Positions 34,338 to 45,030 are shown, counted from the stretch's first letter. The stretch is 64,000 nucleotides of DNA from Alphaproteobacteria bacterium HGW-Alphaproteobacteria-4 (GCA_002842855.1 PHEE01000003.1:148544-212543), one strand, 5' to 3'. The notes: generated by a model not told the origin, from the sequence alone. Made by a program: numbers and translations.

Positions 34338-36023
34338 TTAGCGGTCGCCCGAGCCCTTGAGCGCGGCACCAAGAATATCGCCCAGCGAAGCGCCCGAGTC
34401 AGACGAGCCATACTGCTCAACCGCCTCTTTTTCCTCGGCAATTTCGCGCGCCTTGATCGACACGCCCAGACGCCGGGTCTTGCTGTCAACGTTGGTCACG
34501 CGGACATCGACGTGGTCGCCGACCTGGAAGCGCTCGGGGCGTTGTTCGCCACGTTCGCGCGACAGGTCCGAGCGGCGAATGAACGACTTCATGCCGTTGT
34601 AATCGCATTCGATACCGCCCTCTTCGATCGCGGTGACGGTGACGGTGATCACCGAGCCACGCTTCACGCCATCGACCGCGTCCGAGAAGGTGTCGGCGTC
34701 AAGCGCCTTGACCGACAGCGAAATACGCTCTTTTTCAACGTCCACTTCGGTGACCGCGGCTTTCACCACGTCGCCTTTGCGGTAGTTGGCAATCGCGTCT
34801 TCGCCGCGCTGATCCCAGCTGAGGTCAGACAGGTGCACCATGCCGTCGATATCGTTGTCGAGTCCGATGAACAGACCGAATTCGGTGATGTTCTTCACTT
34901 CGCCCTCGATCATCGTGCCAACCGGGTGCGACTCGGCAAACACTTCCCACGGGTTGCGCTGGGTTTGCTTGAGGCCCAGCGAAACCCGGCGTTTGGTGGT
35001 GTCGATTTCCAGCACCATCACATCGACTTCCTGCGAGGTCGAAACGATCTTGCCGGGGTGGACGTTTTTCTTGGTCCACGACATTTCCGAAACGTGCACG
35101 AGGCCTTCGACGCCCGCTTCCAGTTCCACGAATGCGCCGTAGTCGGTGATGTTGGTCACGCGGCCCTTGTGCACGGAACCGAGCGGGAACTTCTCTTCCA
35201 CCGAATCCCACGGGTCCGACAGCAGCTGCTTCATGCCCAGGCTGATGCGGTGGGTTTCCTTGTTGATCTTGACGACCTGAACCTTGACGGTTTCACCGAT
35301 CGCAAGGATCTCTGACGGGTGGTTGACCCGGCGCCACGCCATGTCGGTGACGTGCAGCAGGCCATCGACGCCGCCGAGGTCAACAAACGCACCGTATTCG
35401 GTGATGTTCTTGACCACGCCATCGACCACCTGACCTTCGGTGAGGTTGCCAATCACTTCGGCGCGTTGTTCGGCGCGGCTTTCTTCGAGGATCGCACGGC
35501 GCGACACCACGATGTTGCCACGGCGACGGTCCATTTTCAGAATCTGGAACGGCTGCTTGAGGCCCATCAGGGGGCCCGCATCGCGCACCGGGCGCACATC
35601 GACCTGGCTGCCGGGCAAGAAGGCCACGGCACCGCCAAGATCGACGGTAAAGCCGCCTTTGACGCGGCCGAAGATGGCGCCATCGACGCGCTCTTCTTTT
35701 TCGTAGGCTTTTTCCAGACGGTCCCAGGCCTCTTCGCGGCGCGCTTTTTCGCGGCTGATGCTGGCCTCGCCACGCGCGTTTTCGACGCGCTCAAGGAATA
35801 CCTCGACGGTATCGCCCACCTGAATCGAGGGGGCCTCGCCGGGGTTCGCAAATTCTTTCAGATCGATGCGGCCTTCCATCTTGTAGCCGACGTCGATGAT
35901 GGCTTGCCCCGCCTCGATGGCGATGACCTTGCCTTTGACAACCGAGCCCTCGGCGGGCGTGTCAATTTCGAAGCTTTCGTTCAGAAGGGCTTCGAAGTCT
36001 TCCATGGTAGCTCTTGCAGACAT
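34338..36023 (-). CDS. rpsA: 30S ribosomal protein S1
   Basis: A 561-aa protein with six S1 RNA-binding repeats (for example [20 protein letters not shown], then [40 protein letters not shown] and [20 protein letters not shown]). It helps bring mRNA to the 30S subunit. The N-terminus [19 protein letters not shown] matches alphaproteobacterial S1, favouring the start at 36023 over an internal ATG at 36005; AAAAGGAAA lies upstream. It follows cmk in the usual order with 155 nt between. Confidence 0.97.
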   Translation of the reverse strand: MSARATMEDFEALLNESFEIDTPAEGSVVKGKVIAIEAGQAIIDVGYKMEGRIDLKEFANPGEAPSIQVGDTVEVFLERVENARGEASISREKARREEAWDRLEKAYEKEERVDGAIFGRVKGGFTVDLGGAVAFLPGSQVDVRPVRDAGPLMGLKQPFQILKMDRRRGNIVVSRRAILEESRAEQRAEVIGNLTEGQVVDGVVKNITEYGAFVDLGGVDGLLHVTDMAWRRVNHPSEILAIGETVKVQVVKINKETHRISLGMKQLLSDPWDSVEEKFPLGSVHKGRVTNITDYGAFVELEAGVEGLVHVSEMSWTKKNVHPGKIVSTSQEVDVMVLEIDTTKRRVSLGLKQTQRNPWEVFAESHPVGTMIEGEVKNITEFGLFIGLDNDIDGMVHLSDLSWDQRGEDAIANYRKGDVVKAAVTEVDVEKERISLSVKALDADTFSDAVDGVKRGSVITVTVTAIEEGGIECDYNGMKSFIRRSDLSRERGEQRPERFQVGDHVDVRVTNVDSKTRRLGVSIKAREIAEEKEAVEQYGSSDSGASLGDILGAALKGSGDR

Positions 36024-36178
36024 GCGGTTCAGTTTCCTTTTCTCTTGTTTTCACTGGCCATGCGGTTGGCTCCGCCGGTCTTGTATTGAAAAATCCCCAA
36101 GGTGGCCCCGGCAGCACCGGACCCCAAAGACTGGCGTCCCTATAGGGGCGTTTGGCGCGGCAGGCAAGCAGACTCGCG

Positions 36179-36772
36179 CTATCGCCGCGCCTCAACGGCC
36201 GTAATCGCCGCCAAAACCGCTGCCTCAATGCTCATCTCGGAAGTATCAATCACCACCGCATCCGCCGCCGCGCGCAGCGGCGCATCGGCCCGCCCCATAT
36301 CACGCGCGTCGCGCTCGCGCACCTCGGCCAGCACCGCCGCCTCGTCGCCCCCAACCTCCAGCCAGCGGCGATGCGCACGCACCTCGGGGCTGGCGGTGAC
36401 ATAAAGCTTCACCTCGGCCGTAGGGCAGATCACCGTGCCGATGTCGCGCCCGTCCAGCACAGCGCCGCCGGGCTGCCGCGCGAAGGTGCGCTGAAACGCC
36501 ACCAATGCCGCCCGCACCTCGGGAATTGCGGCCACCCGGCTTGCCGCCTGCCCCGCCGCAAGGCTGCGCAGGTCGTCGCGCGCAAGGTCGGCCGCTGTCA
36601 GCGCGCGTGCCGCCGCCACCGGATCGCCGCCCCTGGCCGCGACCGCGCGGTAGAGCAGGCCGGTATCGAGATGCGCAAACCCGAAATGCGCGGCCACCGC
36701 CCGCGCGATCGTGCCCTTGCCCGCTGCCGCAGGTCCATCAATGGCAACCGTAAAGCTCAGACCCGCCACCAC
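36179..36772 (-). CDS. cmk: Cytidylate kinase
   Basis: A 197-aa enzyme that phosphorylates CMP and dCMP. The P-loop is GPAAAGKGT (13-21); the NMP-binding region [12 protein letters not shown] and [13 protein letters not shown] are diagnostic; the lid is RWLEVGG, followed by [15 protein letters not shown]. The start is a GTG at 36772 or the next codon, also GTG, overlapping the 3' end of the upstream membrane-protein gene by 16 nt. Downstream is rpsA, the classical pairing. Confidence 0.96.
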   Translation of the reverse strand: MVAGLSFTVAIDGPAAAGKGTIARAVAAHFGFAHLDTGLLYRAVAARGGDPVAAARALTAADLARDDLRSLAAGQAASRVAAIPEVRAALVAFQRTFARQPGGAVLDGRDIGTVICPTAEVKLYVTASPEVRAHRRWLEVGGDEAAVLAEVRERDARDMGRADAPLRAAADAVVIDTSEMSIEAAVLAAITAVEARR

Positions 36773-37269
36773 CGCCGCCCCCCGGCCCTTGCAAGAAGCA
36801 CGCTCAGACTGACCAGCGCCGCCGCAACCGCCACGCTTTTCGCCACCGTCGCCTGACTGGCTGCCGCCACCATCGCATCGCTGACTGCCTCGGGCGGCAG
36901 CCGCAACATCGCTGCCACGCGGGCGTTTTCAAGGTAGTCGAACCCCGCCCCCGCCAACGCCAGCAGCCCGAGCCCGCGCCCCCACCAGAGCGGCGCAAGC
37001 GCCCGGAACGCCAGAACCATCACCACCGCATAAAGTGCCGGGTAGGCGGAATCCAGCGTTTGCTGCACGCCAAGGTAATAGTCGCGCCCCTCGGCCCCCA
37101 TCGCCGCCAACAGCGCCTGCGCCTCGGCCAGCGAATAGCCGCCGGGGCGCAGATCAAACGGCAACAAGCCGCCCGAAAACCCCTGCAGCCGGGGCAGGCT
37201 CCAGAACAGCATCGCCCCGTAAACCCCGGCCATCAGCGCAAAGAGCGCCCAGAACAGGCCGCGTTTCAC
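36757..37269 (-). CDS. Small membrane protein of unknown function
   Basis: A 170-aa protein with four predicted membrane segments: [55 protein letters not shown] and [20 protein letters not shown] do not recognise a named family. It lies between aroA (4-nt overlap) and cmk (16-nt overlap), so it is translated as part of that housekeeping unit. Nothing catalytic is evident. Confidence 0.75.
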   Translation of the reverse strand: MKRGLFWALFALMAGVYGAMLFWSLPRLQGFSGGLLPFDLRPGGYSLAEAQALLAAMGAEGRDYYLGVQQTLDSAYPALYAVVMVLAFRALAPLWWGRGLGLLALAGAGFDYLENARVAAMLRLPPEAVSDAMVAAASQATVAKSVAVAAALVSLSVLLARAGGRRWWRV

Positions 37270-38615
37270 GGCATGGCCCGCCGAATATCAGCCCCAAGCC
37301 CCGCCATCAGCGCCTCGAATGCCGGAAACGAGGTGGCAATGGGCGAGCCGTCGTCCACCGTCACCGGGCGCCGGCTGGCCAACCCCAGCACCAGAAACGC
37401 CATCGCAATACGGTGGTCGATATGGCTGGCGCAGGTTGCCCCGCCCGGCACCCCGCCCGGCCCCATCCCGTGCACGATCAGCGTATCTTCGTCTTCCTCG
37501 ACCCGCACCCCGCAGGCCTCAAGCCCGCGCGCCATTGCGTCAATGCGGTCGCTTTCCTTCACCCGCAGCTCACGCACGCCGCGCATCACGGTGCGCCCTT
37601 CGGCACAGGCCGCAACCGCCGCCAGCACCGGATATTCATCAATCATGCTTGCCGCGCGCGCGGGCGGCACCTCGACACCCCTCAGCGCCGAAAACTTCAC
37701 CCGCAGATCCGCCACCGGCTCGCCGCCTTCGGTGCGCGGGTTTTCAAAGGCAATATCGGCGCCCATTTCTACCAATGTGGTGAAAAGACCATTCCGGGTT
37801 GGGTTCTGACTGATACCGGGCACGAAAATATCGGAATCCGGCACAATCAGCGCCGCGCATACGGGAAAGGCCGCGCTTGAGGGGTCGCGCGGCACCGCCA
37901 CCACCTGCGGCCGCAATTCGGGCTGCCCAACCAGCCGGATCAGCCTTCCCTCGGGCACATCCTCAACCGAAACCTCAGCTCCAAAGCCACGCAACATACG
38001 CTCGGAATGGTCGCGCGTTGGCTCGCGCTCAATCACAACCGTCTCGCCCGGCGCATTGAGCCCCGCAAGCAGCACCGCCGATTTGACCTGCGCCGAAGGA
38101 ATCGGGGTGGTGTAACGCACCGGCACCGGATCAGCCGCCCCCACCACCGTCATCGGCAGCCGCCCGCCCCGCCGCCCATAGGCCTCGGCCCCGAACAGCG
38201 CCAAGGGCTCGGTCACCCGCCCCATCGGCCGCTTGCGCAAACTGGCGTCCCCCGTGAATGTCGCCGTGATGGGCGAGGTTGCCATACAGCCCATGATCAG
38301 CCGCGCCCCGGTGCCCGAGTTGCCGCAATCAATCACCTGCGAAGGCTCGGCCAACCCGCCCACACCGACACCGCGCACCAACCACGCCCCCGGCCCCTGC
38401 CGCACCACCTCGGCCCCGAATGCGCGCATCGCCTTGGCGGTATCGAGAACATCCTGCCCTTCCAGCAACCCCGTCACCCGGGTCTCGCCCACCGACAGCG
38501 CCCCCAGTATCAGCGCCCGGTGCGAGATCGACTTGTCACCCGGCACCTCGGCAACACCGCTAAGCGCCCCACCCCGGCGCGCCACCATTACAATCGCTTC
38601 GCCGTGGCCAGACAT
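37266..38615 (-). CDS. aroA: 3-phosphoshikimate 1-carboxyvinyltransferase (EPSP synthase, class II type)
   Basis: A 449-aa shikimate-pathway enzyme adding enolpyruvyl from PEP to shikimate 3-phosphate. Motifs are [10 protein letters not shown] (25-34), GNSGTGARL (98-106), [44 protein letters not shown] and [14 protein letters not shown] and SAQVKSA are the class II pattern seen in the Agrobacterium CP4 enzyme. The residue matching CP4 Ala100 and E. coli Gly96 is Gly here (G101). The ATG at 38615 has GGGAGAA upstream; an ATG at 38630 has no site. Confidence 0.96.
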   Translation of the reverse strand: MSGHGEAIVMVARRGGALSGVAEVPGDKSISHRALILGALSVGETRVTGLLEGQDVLDTAKAMRAFGAEVVRQGPGAWLVRGVGVGGLAEPSQVIDCGNSGTGARLIMGCMATSPITATFTGDASLRKRPMGRVTEPLALFGAEAYGRRGGRLPMTVVGAADPVPVRYTTPIPSAQVKSAVLLAGLNAPGETVVIEREPTRDHSERMLRGFGAEVSVEDVPEGRLIRLVGQPELRPQVVAVPRDPSSAAFPVCAALIVPDSDIFVPGISQNPTRNGLFTTLVEMGADIAFENPRTEGGEPVADLRVKFSALRGVEVPPARAASMIDEYPVLAAVAACAEGRTVMRGVRELRVKESDRIDAMARGLEACGVRVEEDEDTLIVHGMGPGGVPGGATCASHIDHRIAMAFLVLGLASRRPVTVDDGSPIATSFPAFEALMAGLGADIRRAMP

Positions 38616-38723
38616 CCGCTTTTCTCCCATTTGCCCGCGCGTGATAGCGCATCGCCCCGCAGCGGTAAATCGCGACCTGCACCAATGCTTCAGCCAATAT
38701 ATCCGCGCCGGAGGCCGCCGCCG

Positions 38724-39461
38724 TCAAAGCCGACGGAACGTCGCATATTGCGGTGCCCGGCCCTCGCGCAGCGCCTTGGCCTCATAGCGGGTCCGGACCC
38801 AATCGTCCCAAGGCGCCGCCCCGACCGAGACCAGCCCGAACCCCGCCTGCGGCACTTCTTCCAGCGCTTGGCGCATATAGTCCGCAATGTCGGTGGCCAC
38901 CCGAAACTCGGCCCCCGGTGCCAACGCCCGCGCCAGCGGCCCGAGATGGTCGGCAGTCACGAACCGGCGTCGATGGTGCCGCCGCTTCGGCCAGGGGTCC
39001 GGGTAGTTCAGAAACGCCTTGGCAATTACCCCCGCAGGCAGCACATCCAGCAGATCGCGGGCATCGCCGGGGTAAACCGCAAGGTTGCCCACCCCCGCCG
39101 CGCGGATCTTGCCCAAGAGCATCGCGACACCGTTGATGTAGGGCTCGCACCCGACGATCCCCACCTCGGGGTAGCGCGCCGCCATCGCCACCATGTGCTC
39201 GCCGCCGCCAAACCCGACCTCAAGCCAAAGCGGTCGCGCATCGCCAAAAAGGGCTACCGGGTCGATCACATTCCGCTCCGGGTTTTCCTCGCGCGAAATT
39301 CCCGCCGGGCACAAATCGCCCAGATCATCAGCCAGATACCCCTTTTGCGCCCGGCGCAACGTGTGGCCAAAGCGGCGGCCATAGAAATTGCGCCAGGCAG
39401 AGCGGGGCGCATCAGGGTTCGGGTCGTTCGGGTTCGGAGCGTTCGGGGGCGTTTCACTCAT
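38724..39461 (-). CDS. trmB: tRNA (guanine-46-N7)-methyltransferase
   Basis: A 245-aa SAM-dependent enzyme making m7G46 in tRNA. SAM-binding motif LWLEVGFGGGEHMV; the substrate-site motifs are NYPDPWPKRRHHRRRF and DIADYMRQAL. The N-terminus carries a low-complexity stretch of Asn/Asp/Pro (PNAPNPNDPNPDAP) encoded by a short tandem repeat at about 39415-39450. It lies downstream of metK, the source of its methyl donor. Confidence 0.95.
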   Translation of the reverse strand: MSETPPNAPNPNDPNPDAPRSAWRNFYGRRFGHTLRRAQKGYLADDLGDLCPAGISREENPERNVIDPVALFGDARPLWLEVGFGGGEHMVAMAARYPEVGIVGCEPYINGVAMLLGKIRAAGVGNLAVYPGDARDLLDVLPAGVIAKAFLNYPDPWPKRRHHRRRFVTADHLGPLARALAPGAEFRVATDIADYMRQALEEVPQAGFGLVSVGAAPWDDWVRTRYEAKALREGRAPQYATFRRL

Positions 39462-39663
39462 GGCGCGCCTCTAGCGCTCCGCCCCGCGCAAGGTCAAGCG
39501 CCGAAGCAATGGGCACTCCGACCGCGCTTTCTTTATTGCCCGAAATCCCCGCGCCCGAGGCTCTTGCCGTCGCTACGCGCGACACGGCCCCGCCAAAGGC
39601 GCTTGGCGCGCGCCGGAACGGCGCGCGCCCCCAGGCGTGGGGCCAACGGCCCCGCGCAACCCA

Positions 39664-40830
39664 TCAGAACGCCTTTTTCAGCGCTTCTACCAGATCGGTC
39701 TTTTCCCAACTGAAGCCGCCATCCGTCTCTGGCGCGCGACCAAAATGCCCGTAGGCCGAGGTGCGCGCATAGATCGGGCGGTTGAGCGCCAGATGCTCGC
39801 GGATGCCGCGCGGTGTGAGGTCCATCACCTGCGCCACCACCCGCTCAAGCTCGGCCTCGGGCACCAGCCCGGTGCCATAGGTATCGACATAGACCGAAAG
39901 CGGCCTGGCCACCCCGATTGCATAGCTGACCTGAATCACGCAGCGCTTTGCCAGCCCCGCCGCGACCACGTTTTTTGCCAGATACCGCGCCGCATAGGCC
40001 GCCGAGCGGTCCACTTTGGTCGGGTCTTTCCCCGAAAACGCGCCGCCGCCGTGCGGGGCGGCACCACCGTAAGTATCCACGATGATCTTGCGCCCGGTCA
40101 GCCCCGCGTCGCCATCGGGGCCGCCTATCACAAAGGTGCCGGTCGGGTTCACATGCCATTCGGTAGCGTCATCAATCCAGCCCTCGGGCAGCACGTCGCG
40201 AATGTAGGGCTCGACGATATCGCGGATATCGGCCGAGGTCTGGCTGCGATAGGCGTGCTGGGTCGAAAGCACGATCGAGCTTACCCCTACCGGCTTGCCG
40301 CCCGCATAGCGCACCGACAGCTGTGATTTTGCATCGGGGCGCAGGGTCGGCTCCAGCCCCGCCTTGCGCGCCTCGGTCAGCCGCCGCAGGATCGCGTGGG
40401 CATAAAGGATCGGCGCCGGCATGAGTTCGGCTGTCTCATCGGTGGCATAGCCGAACATGATGCCCTGATCGCCCGCGCCGTCGCGATCGACGCCCTGCGC
40501 GATATGCACCGACTGTTCATGCAAATAGTTGTGAACCTTCAACGTTTCCCAGTGAAACGCATCCTGTTCATAGCCAATGTCGCGCACGCAATCGCGCACG
40601 ATGCCCTCGACCCGACTGACAAACTCCTTGGTCTTTTCCTCGGTCGAAAGACCGACCTCACCGCCGACAATCACCCGGTTGGTGGTGGCGAAGGTTTCGC
40701 AGGCCACCCGTGCGGTGGGTTCTTCGGCGATGAAGGCATCGAGAACCGCATCTGAAATGCGGTCACAAACCTTGTCGGGGTGCCCCTCCGAAACGGATTC
40801 GGAGGTAAAGATGTAGTTCTCGCGTGCCAT
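39664..40830 (-). CDS. metK: S-adenosylmethionine synthase
   Basis: A 388-aa enzyme making SAM from methionine and ATP. Motifs are GHPDK (16-20), [12 protein letters not shown], the P-loop-like [22 protein letters not shown] and the C-terminal YGHFGR. The ATG at 40830 (MARENYIF) is the start: the in-frame ATG at 40845 falls inside the riboswitch and is its Shine-Dalgarno segment. Expression is very likely turned down by SAM through that riboswitch. Confidence 0.97.
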   Translation of the reverse strand: MARENYIFTSESVSEGHPDKVCDRISDAVLDAFIAEEPTARVACETFATTNRVIVGGEVGLSTEEKTKEFVSRVEGIVRDCVRDIGYEQDAFHWETLKVHNYLHEQSVHIAQGVDRDGAGDQGIMFGYATDETAELMPAPILYAHAILRRLTEARKAGLEPTLRPDAKSQLSVRYAGGKPVGVSSIVLSTQHAYRSQTSADIRDIVEPYIRDVLPEGWIDDATEWHVNPTGTFVIGGPDGDAGLTGRKIIVDTYGGAAPHGGGAFSGKDPTKVDRSAAYAARYLAKNVVAAGLAKRCVIQVSYAIGVARPLSVYVDTYGTGLVPEAELERVVAQVMDLTPRGIREHLALNRPIYARTSAYGHFGRAPETDGGFSWEKTDLVEALKKAF

Positions 40831-40837
40831 GGGGAAG

Positions 40838-40882
40838 TGCTCCATTGAATTGCCCCGTCACGCCAGGAAGCCGTTGTGACGG
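40838..40882 (-). promoter_or_regulatory. SAM/SAH riboswitch upstream of metK
   Basis: On the minus strand a 7-bp stem CCGTCAC/GTGACGG (40876-40882 with 40855-40861) encloses AACGGCTTCCTGGC, followed by a linker and TGGAGCA. The loop GCTTCC can pair with the GGAGC Shine-Dalgarno segment as the pseudoknot. Sequence and fold match the SAM/SAH riboswitch known from Rhodobacterales metK leaders. Ligand binding would hide the ribosome site. Confidence 0.9.
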
Positions 40883-40895
40883 TCGATGCGGCTAC

Positions 40896-42467
40896 CTAGG
40901 CGCGTGCACGGGTGCGGTCAATGGGCAAGCGCGCCAGCCCCGCGACCAGCGCCATCAATGTGACAATAAAGGCAAAAGTCGGCACATCTCCCAGCCTTGC
41001 GTAGACGGTGGCGGGCAATGCTGCGGGCAACGGCACATCAAGAAAACCCTGCGCGTTGAGCGGCAGTTGCGCAAGCACCCGCCCGCGCGCATCGATCATT
41101 GCCGAAACCCCGGTGTTGGCCGCCCGCGCCAGCGGCAAACCGAATTCGACCGCGCGCAGCCGCGCCTGCGCCAGGTGCTGCTGCGGCCCGGCAAGCGCGC
41201 CAAACCAGCTGTCGTTGGTCACCTGCATCAGCCAATCCGGGCGCTCGGGCGCTGCACGCAGATCTTGCGCAAACACTGCTTCATAACAGATCAGCGGCTG
41301 CACCCGGCCAAGCGCGCCAAGGTCGAGCACCCGCGCCCCCGCCCCCGCCGAAAAGCCGTTGCCCAACCGCGCTGCGAACGCCGAAACGCCGATGCGTGCA
41401 AAAGCATCGCCAAACGGAATGTATTCGCCAAATGGGGTGAGGTGGAACTTGTCATAGAGCGCCGTCACCTCGCCCGCCGCGCCCAGCACCACAAGGCTGT
41501 TGAAATAGCGTGTGCCCTCGCGCCGCTGGATGCCAAGCGCCACGGGCACCCCGGCGGCGGCCTCGGCGATGATCTCAAGCCCTGCGCCGGGGGTATCCAG
41601 CAGGAAAGGCACCGAAGTTTCGGGCCAGATGACAAGATCGGGGCGGCGTGCGGCCGGCGCTGCCGTCATCTCGACCTGGCGAAAAAAGAACGCGCGCGCG
41701 AATTCGGGTTGCCACTTCAGCGCTTGCGTGGCGTTGGGCTGGACCAGCCGCAGCACAATGTCGCGCGCAGGCGCGGGCATGGGCGCTGCGAGCTGCGATG
41801 CGCCCCAGACCCAGCCCCCCGCCAGCATCACCCCGGCGGCGACGCCCGCCGCGGCCCGCCCGAAGCGCGCGCCCGACCGAGGCGAAAGAACAATCGCCAG
41901 CGCTGCCGCCGCGAGCGCGAAGACGAGGCTCAACCCGACCGCCCCGGTCAACGCCGCCACCTGCGCCAGCGGCGTTCCGACAAAGCTGTGCCCCAGCAGC
42001 GCCCATGGCAGCCCGGTAAAAATATAGCCGCGCAAAAGATCCGAGGCGCCAAACCCCAGCGCCACCGCCAGCAGCCGCGCGCTGCGCGCTGGACCGGCAA
42101 TGCCCACACCAAGCCCGGCCGCAAATGCCCAGAAAAGCCCGATCCCCGCAGCCATCAACGCCAGCGCAAAGGGCGCCATCCAGCCATGCCGCGCCGCATC
42201 AACAAGGAACGGTTCGACGATCCAGAACATTGCCGCCGCGCCATAGCCCGCGCCCGCCGCCCAGCCAATCCATGCTGCACGCCCTGCCGTTGCCTGCCGC
42301 GCAATCAGCGACAGCACCCCGGCAAAGGCGGCAAGCGCCAGCCACCACCACCCGAGCGGTGCCTGCCCTGCCGCCGCCAGCGCACCAAGCCCGGCCGCCA
42401 AGGCAAGCATGCGCCATTCTGGCCGCGCCCCGGCGCCGAAAACCCGCCGCAGACGACCGCCGCTCAC
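40896..42467 (-). CDS. lnt: Apolipoprotein N-acyltransferase
   Basis: A 523-aa inner-membrane enzyme that adds the third acyl chain to lipoproteins. The first ~200 residues contain about six membrane helices; the periplasmic nitrilase-like domain has the catalytic Glu in VIWPETSVPF, the Lys in LYDKFHLTPFGEY and the Cys in PLICYEAVF. It is followed by the SAM/SAH riboswitch 14 nt after its stop, and overlaps the CorC gene by 4 nt. Confidence 0.95.
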   Translation of the reverse strand: MSGGRLRRVFGAGARPEWRMLALAAGLGALAAAGQAPLGWWWLALAAFAGVLSLIARQATAGRAAWIGWAAGAGYGAAAMFWIVEPFLVDAARHGWMAPFALALMAAGIGLFWAFAAGLGVGIAGPARSARLLAVALGFGASDLLRGYIFTGLPWALLGHSFVGTPLAQVAALTGAVGLSLVFALAAAALAIVLSPRSGARFGRAAAGVAAGVMLAGGWVWGASQLAAPMPAPARDIVLRLVQPNATQALKWQPEFARAFFFRQVEMTAAPAARRPDLVIWPETSVPFLLDTPGAGLEIIAEAAAGVPVALGIQRREGTRYFNSLVVLGAAGEVTALYDKFHLTPFGEYIPFGDAFARIGVSAFAARLGNGFSAGAGARVLDLGALGRVQPLICYEAVFAQDLRAAPERPDWLMQVTNDSWFGALAGPQQHLAQARLRAVEFGLPLARAANTGVSAMIDARGRVLAQLPLNAQGFLDVPLPAALPATVYARLGDVPTFAFIVTLMALVAGLARLPIDRTRARA

Positions 42468-43375
42468 GCCGGGGCCGTTGCTGCGTGCAGGCGCACCCGT
42501 ATGCGCTTGACCCGACGCGGGTCGGCATCGACCACTTCAAACTCGGTGCCGCCGCCCATCGGAATGACTTCGCCGCGCGCAGGCACCCTGCCCGCCAGCA
42601 TGCAGACGAACCCGCCGAGCGTGTCGATTTCTTCGTCTTCCTCGGCGTCGGCAAGCTTGACCCCGATCTCTGCCTCGAACTCATCCAGTGGCGCGCGCGC
42701 CTGCACCAGATATTGCCCCGGTTTTTCCAGCGTCCAGAAACCGCCTTCGGCCTCGTCATGCTCGTCTTCAATCTCGCCGATCACCTGCTCGATCAGATCT
42801 TCGATCGTCACCAGCCCATCAACACCGCCGTATTCGTCAATCACCAGCGCCATGTGTATCCGCTCGCGCTGCATCTTCTGCAACAGCACCCCGATCGGCA
42901 TCGAAGGCGGCGCATAAAGCAGCGGGCGCAGCAGTTTGCGCAGCGAAAAGCGCGGCGGGGTGCCTTGGGTAAAGCCGTGTTCCAGCGCCAGATCCTTGAG
43001 GTGGATCAGGCCCAGCGGGCTATCGAGCGTGCCCTTGAATACAGGCATCCGCGAAAACCCCTGTTCGCGGAACACGTCGACCAGATCGCCGCGCGAAATC
43101 GTCACCGGCACCGCCGCAATCGCCACCTTTGGGATCGCTACGTCCTCAACCCGCATTCGCCGCAGATTTCCAAGCCCCGGCAATGCCAGCGGTGCAGGCG
43201 CGCCTACCGCGACCGGTGGCGGGGTCCCCGCAGGCTCGGCAGATTCTGCAGAGTTTCGCTTGCCAAGAATACGGCCAAAAAACCGTCGCCCGGGCCCCGG
43301 CTCGGCGCGACTGTCGCCCTCATCCGGTTCGGCCCCGCCCGGCGCGAAGCCCGGCCCATCTGCGCTCTGTCCCAT
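42464..43375 (-). CDS. corC: CBS-domain protein, CorC/YbeX family
   Basis: A 303-aa cytoplasmic protein. A Pro/Ala-rich N-terminus is followed by two CBS repeats (about 75-200; MRVEDVAIPKVAIAAV, then FSRMPVFKGTLDSPLGLIHL and RIHMALVIDEYGGVDGLVTI) and a C-terminal CorC_HlyC domain with LGGFVCMLAGRVPARGEVI. The family is linked to magnesium/cobalt efflux and ribosome-linked functions. It sits in the canonical phoH-ybeY-corC-lnt order; AAAGGA precedes the ATG. Confidence 0.92.
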   Translation of the reverse strand: MGQSADGPGFAPGGAEPDEGDSRAEPGPGRRFFGRILGKRNSAESAEPAGTPPPVAVGAPAPLALPGLGNLRRMRVEDVAIPKVAIAAVPVTISRGDLVDVFREQGFSRMPVFKGTLDSPLGLIHLKDLALEHGFTQGTPPRFSLRKLLRPLLYAPPSMPIGVLLQKMQRERIHMALVIDEYGGVDGLVTIEDLIEQVIGEIEDEHDEAEGGFWTLEKPGQYLVQARAPLDEFEAEIGVKLADAEEDEEIDTLGGFVCMLAGRVPARGEVIPMGGGTEFEVVDADPRRVKRIRVRLHAATAPA

Positions 43376-43407
43376 CGGTCCTTTCCAAAAGCCTGTTTGG
43401 TCTGATC

Positions 43408-43926
43408 TCAGGCAATATCATATGGGTCTGCAACACCCAGTGTTGCAAGGATGCGTTGTTCGCACCCTTCCATCAATGCCGCATCCTTTTGCCGAATGTG
43501 GTCAAAGCCCAGAAGATGCAAGGCGCCATGCACCAAAAGGTGGGTAACATGATCGGCCATGGCTTTGCCCTGCTCGGCTGCCTCACGCGCGCAGGTTTCC
43601 CACGCAATGGCAATGTCGCCCAACTCGGCCCCCATCGGGGCGTCGGCATCGGGGGGGAACGGGGGCGCACCGTCCTCTTCCCGCGCCAGCGCCTCGGCGG
43701 GCCAGCTGAGAACGTTGGTGGGCGTGGGCTTGCCGCGAAAATCGGCGTTGAGCGCGGCAATGCGGTCATCAGCACAAGCCAGCAGGCTGATTTCGAAATC
43801 ACCTTCCAGCCGCTGATCGGCCAGCACCGCGCCCGCCGCAGTATCGGCCAGCGCCTGCAAGCCAAGCGCGTGCCAGCGGTCGTCTTCAAACACGATGTCA
43901 ACCAGCAGTGGCATCGTCGCGCTCAT
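43408..43926 (-). CDS. ybeY: Endoribonuclease/rRNA maturation factor YbeY
   Basis: A 172-aa metalloenzyme for 16S rRNA 3' end maturation and ribosome quality control. The zinc motif HGALHLLGFDH is near residues 137-147, and NVLSWPAEAL is the other family signature. The ATG at 43926 has GAGG 4 nt upstream and lies inside the phoH 3' end (29-nt overlap); an internal ATG at 43914 is less likely. Confidence 0.95.
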   Translation of the reverse strand: MSATMPLLVDIVFEDDRWHALGLQALADTAAGAVLADQRLEGDFEISLLACADDRIAALNADFRGKPTPTNVLSWPAEALAREEDGAPPFPPDADAPMGAELGDIAIAWETCAREAAEQGKAMADHVTHLLVHGALHLLGFDHIRQKDAALMEGCEQRILATLGVADPYDIA

Positions 43927-44914
43927 AGGCCTCGATCACGCGCGCCACAAGAGGGTGGCGCACCACATCGCGGGCGGTGAAGTAATTGAACGCCACGCCC
44001 TTGACCCCGGCCAGAATGCGCTCGGCATCCTGTAGCCCCGAGGCCGTGCCGCGCGGCAGATCGACCTGCGTGCGGTCACCGGTAATGACCATGCGGCTGC
44101 CCTGCCCAAGGCGGGTCAGAAACATCTTCATCTGCATGGTGGTGGCGTTTTGCGCCTCATCCAGCACCACGAAGGCACTTGAAAGCGTGCGCCCGCGCAT
44201 GAAGGCCAGGGGTGCTATCTCGATGCGCTTTTCCTCCATCAGTTTTTGCAACTGCTTGGCGGGCAGAAAATCGTTCAGCGCGTCATAAAGCGGCTGCATA
44301 TAGGGATCGACCTTTTCCTTCATGTCGCCGGGCAGGAACCCCAGCCGCTCGCCCGCCTCAACCGCGGGGCGGCTGAGAATGATCTTGTCCACATGCCCGC
44401 CGATCAGCATGGTCACGCCCACAGCCACCGCCAGATAGGTCTTGCCGGTGCCCGCGGGGCCGATGCCGAAGGCCATCTCATGCGTGAACAGCGCCTTGAC
44501 ATAGGCCTTTTGCGCTTCGGTGCGCGGTTCCACCTGCTTCTTGCGCGTGCGGATCTCGTAGCGCCCAGCCTCGAACATCTCGAGTTGCTGGTCCAGCGGC
44601 ACTGCATCGGCCCGAAACTCGCCCAGCCTGATTGCCGCGTCAATCTCGTCGGCATCAACCGCACGGCCCTGCTCAAGCCGCGCATAAAGTGCGCCCAGCA
44701 CCGCTGCTGCCTGCTGTTGCGCCTCTGGCATGCCGACCACCGCCAACTGGTTGCCCCGGCGCAGGATATGCACCGAAAGCTTGTGCTCGATCTGCGCCAG
44801 ATTGCGGTCGAACTGGCCGCAGAGGTCGATCAGCAAACGGTTGTCGGGAAACTCCAGCAGCGTTTCATGCGTGTCTGCCAGGCGGGGCGGGGGGGGGACG
44901 GCGCTCAGGCCCAA
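43898..44914 (-). CDS. ybeZ: PhoH-family ATPase (YbeZ)
   Basis: About 338 aa. An N-terminal RNA-binding-like region (NRLLIDLCGQFDRNLAQIEH) precedes the PhoH ATPase domain: Walker A GIGPAGTGKTYLAVA and Walker B SAFVVLDEAQNATTMQM. The start is uncertain; a TTG at 44914 has a good AAGGAG 6 nt upstream and gives a normal N-terminus, whereas no ATG is suitably placed. It precedes ybeY, its known functional partner. Confidence 0.92.
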   Translation of the reverse strand: MGLSAVPPPPRLADTHETLLEFPDNRLLIDLCGQFDRNLAQIEHKLSVHILRRGNQLAVVGMPEAQQQAAAVLGALYARLEQGRAVDADEIDAAIRLGEFRADAVPLDQQLEMFEAGRYEIRTRKKQVEPRTEAQKAYVKALFTHEMAFGIGPAGTGKTYLAVAVGVTMLIGGHVDKIILSRPAVEAGERLGFLPGDMKEKVDPYMQPLYDALNDFLPAKQLQKLMEEKRIEIAPLAFMRGRTLSSAFVVLDEAQNATTMQMKMFLTRLGQGSRMVITGDRTQVDLPRGTASGLQDAERILAGVKGVAFNYFTARDVVRHPLVARVIEAYERDDATAG

Positions 44915-45030
44915 GAGCGGCTCCTTGCTAGCGGTTGTGGGCTTATGTTGGACCGCCCGCAATCAATGCGCAAGCGTGCCGTCGCGCGCCGCGCGACCGG
45001 TGCCGCAAATTTCATCGATCTGATACAAAA

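Noticed and set aside
40824..42917. 697-aa plus-strand open frame opposite lnt and corC
   Set aside because: Arg/Pro/Gln-rich noise spanning two well-supported genes and the SAM/SAH riboswitch.
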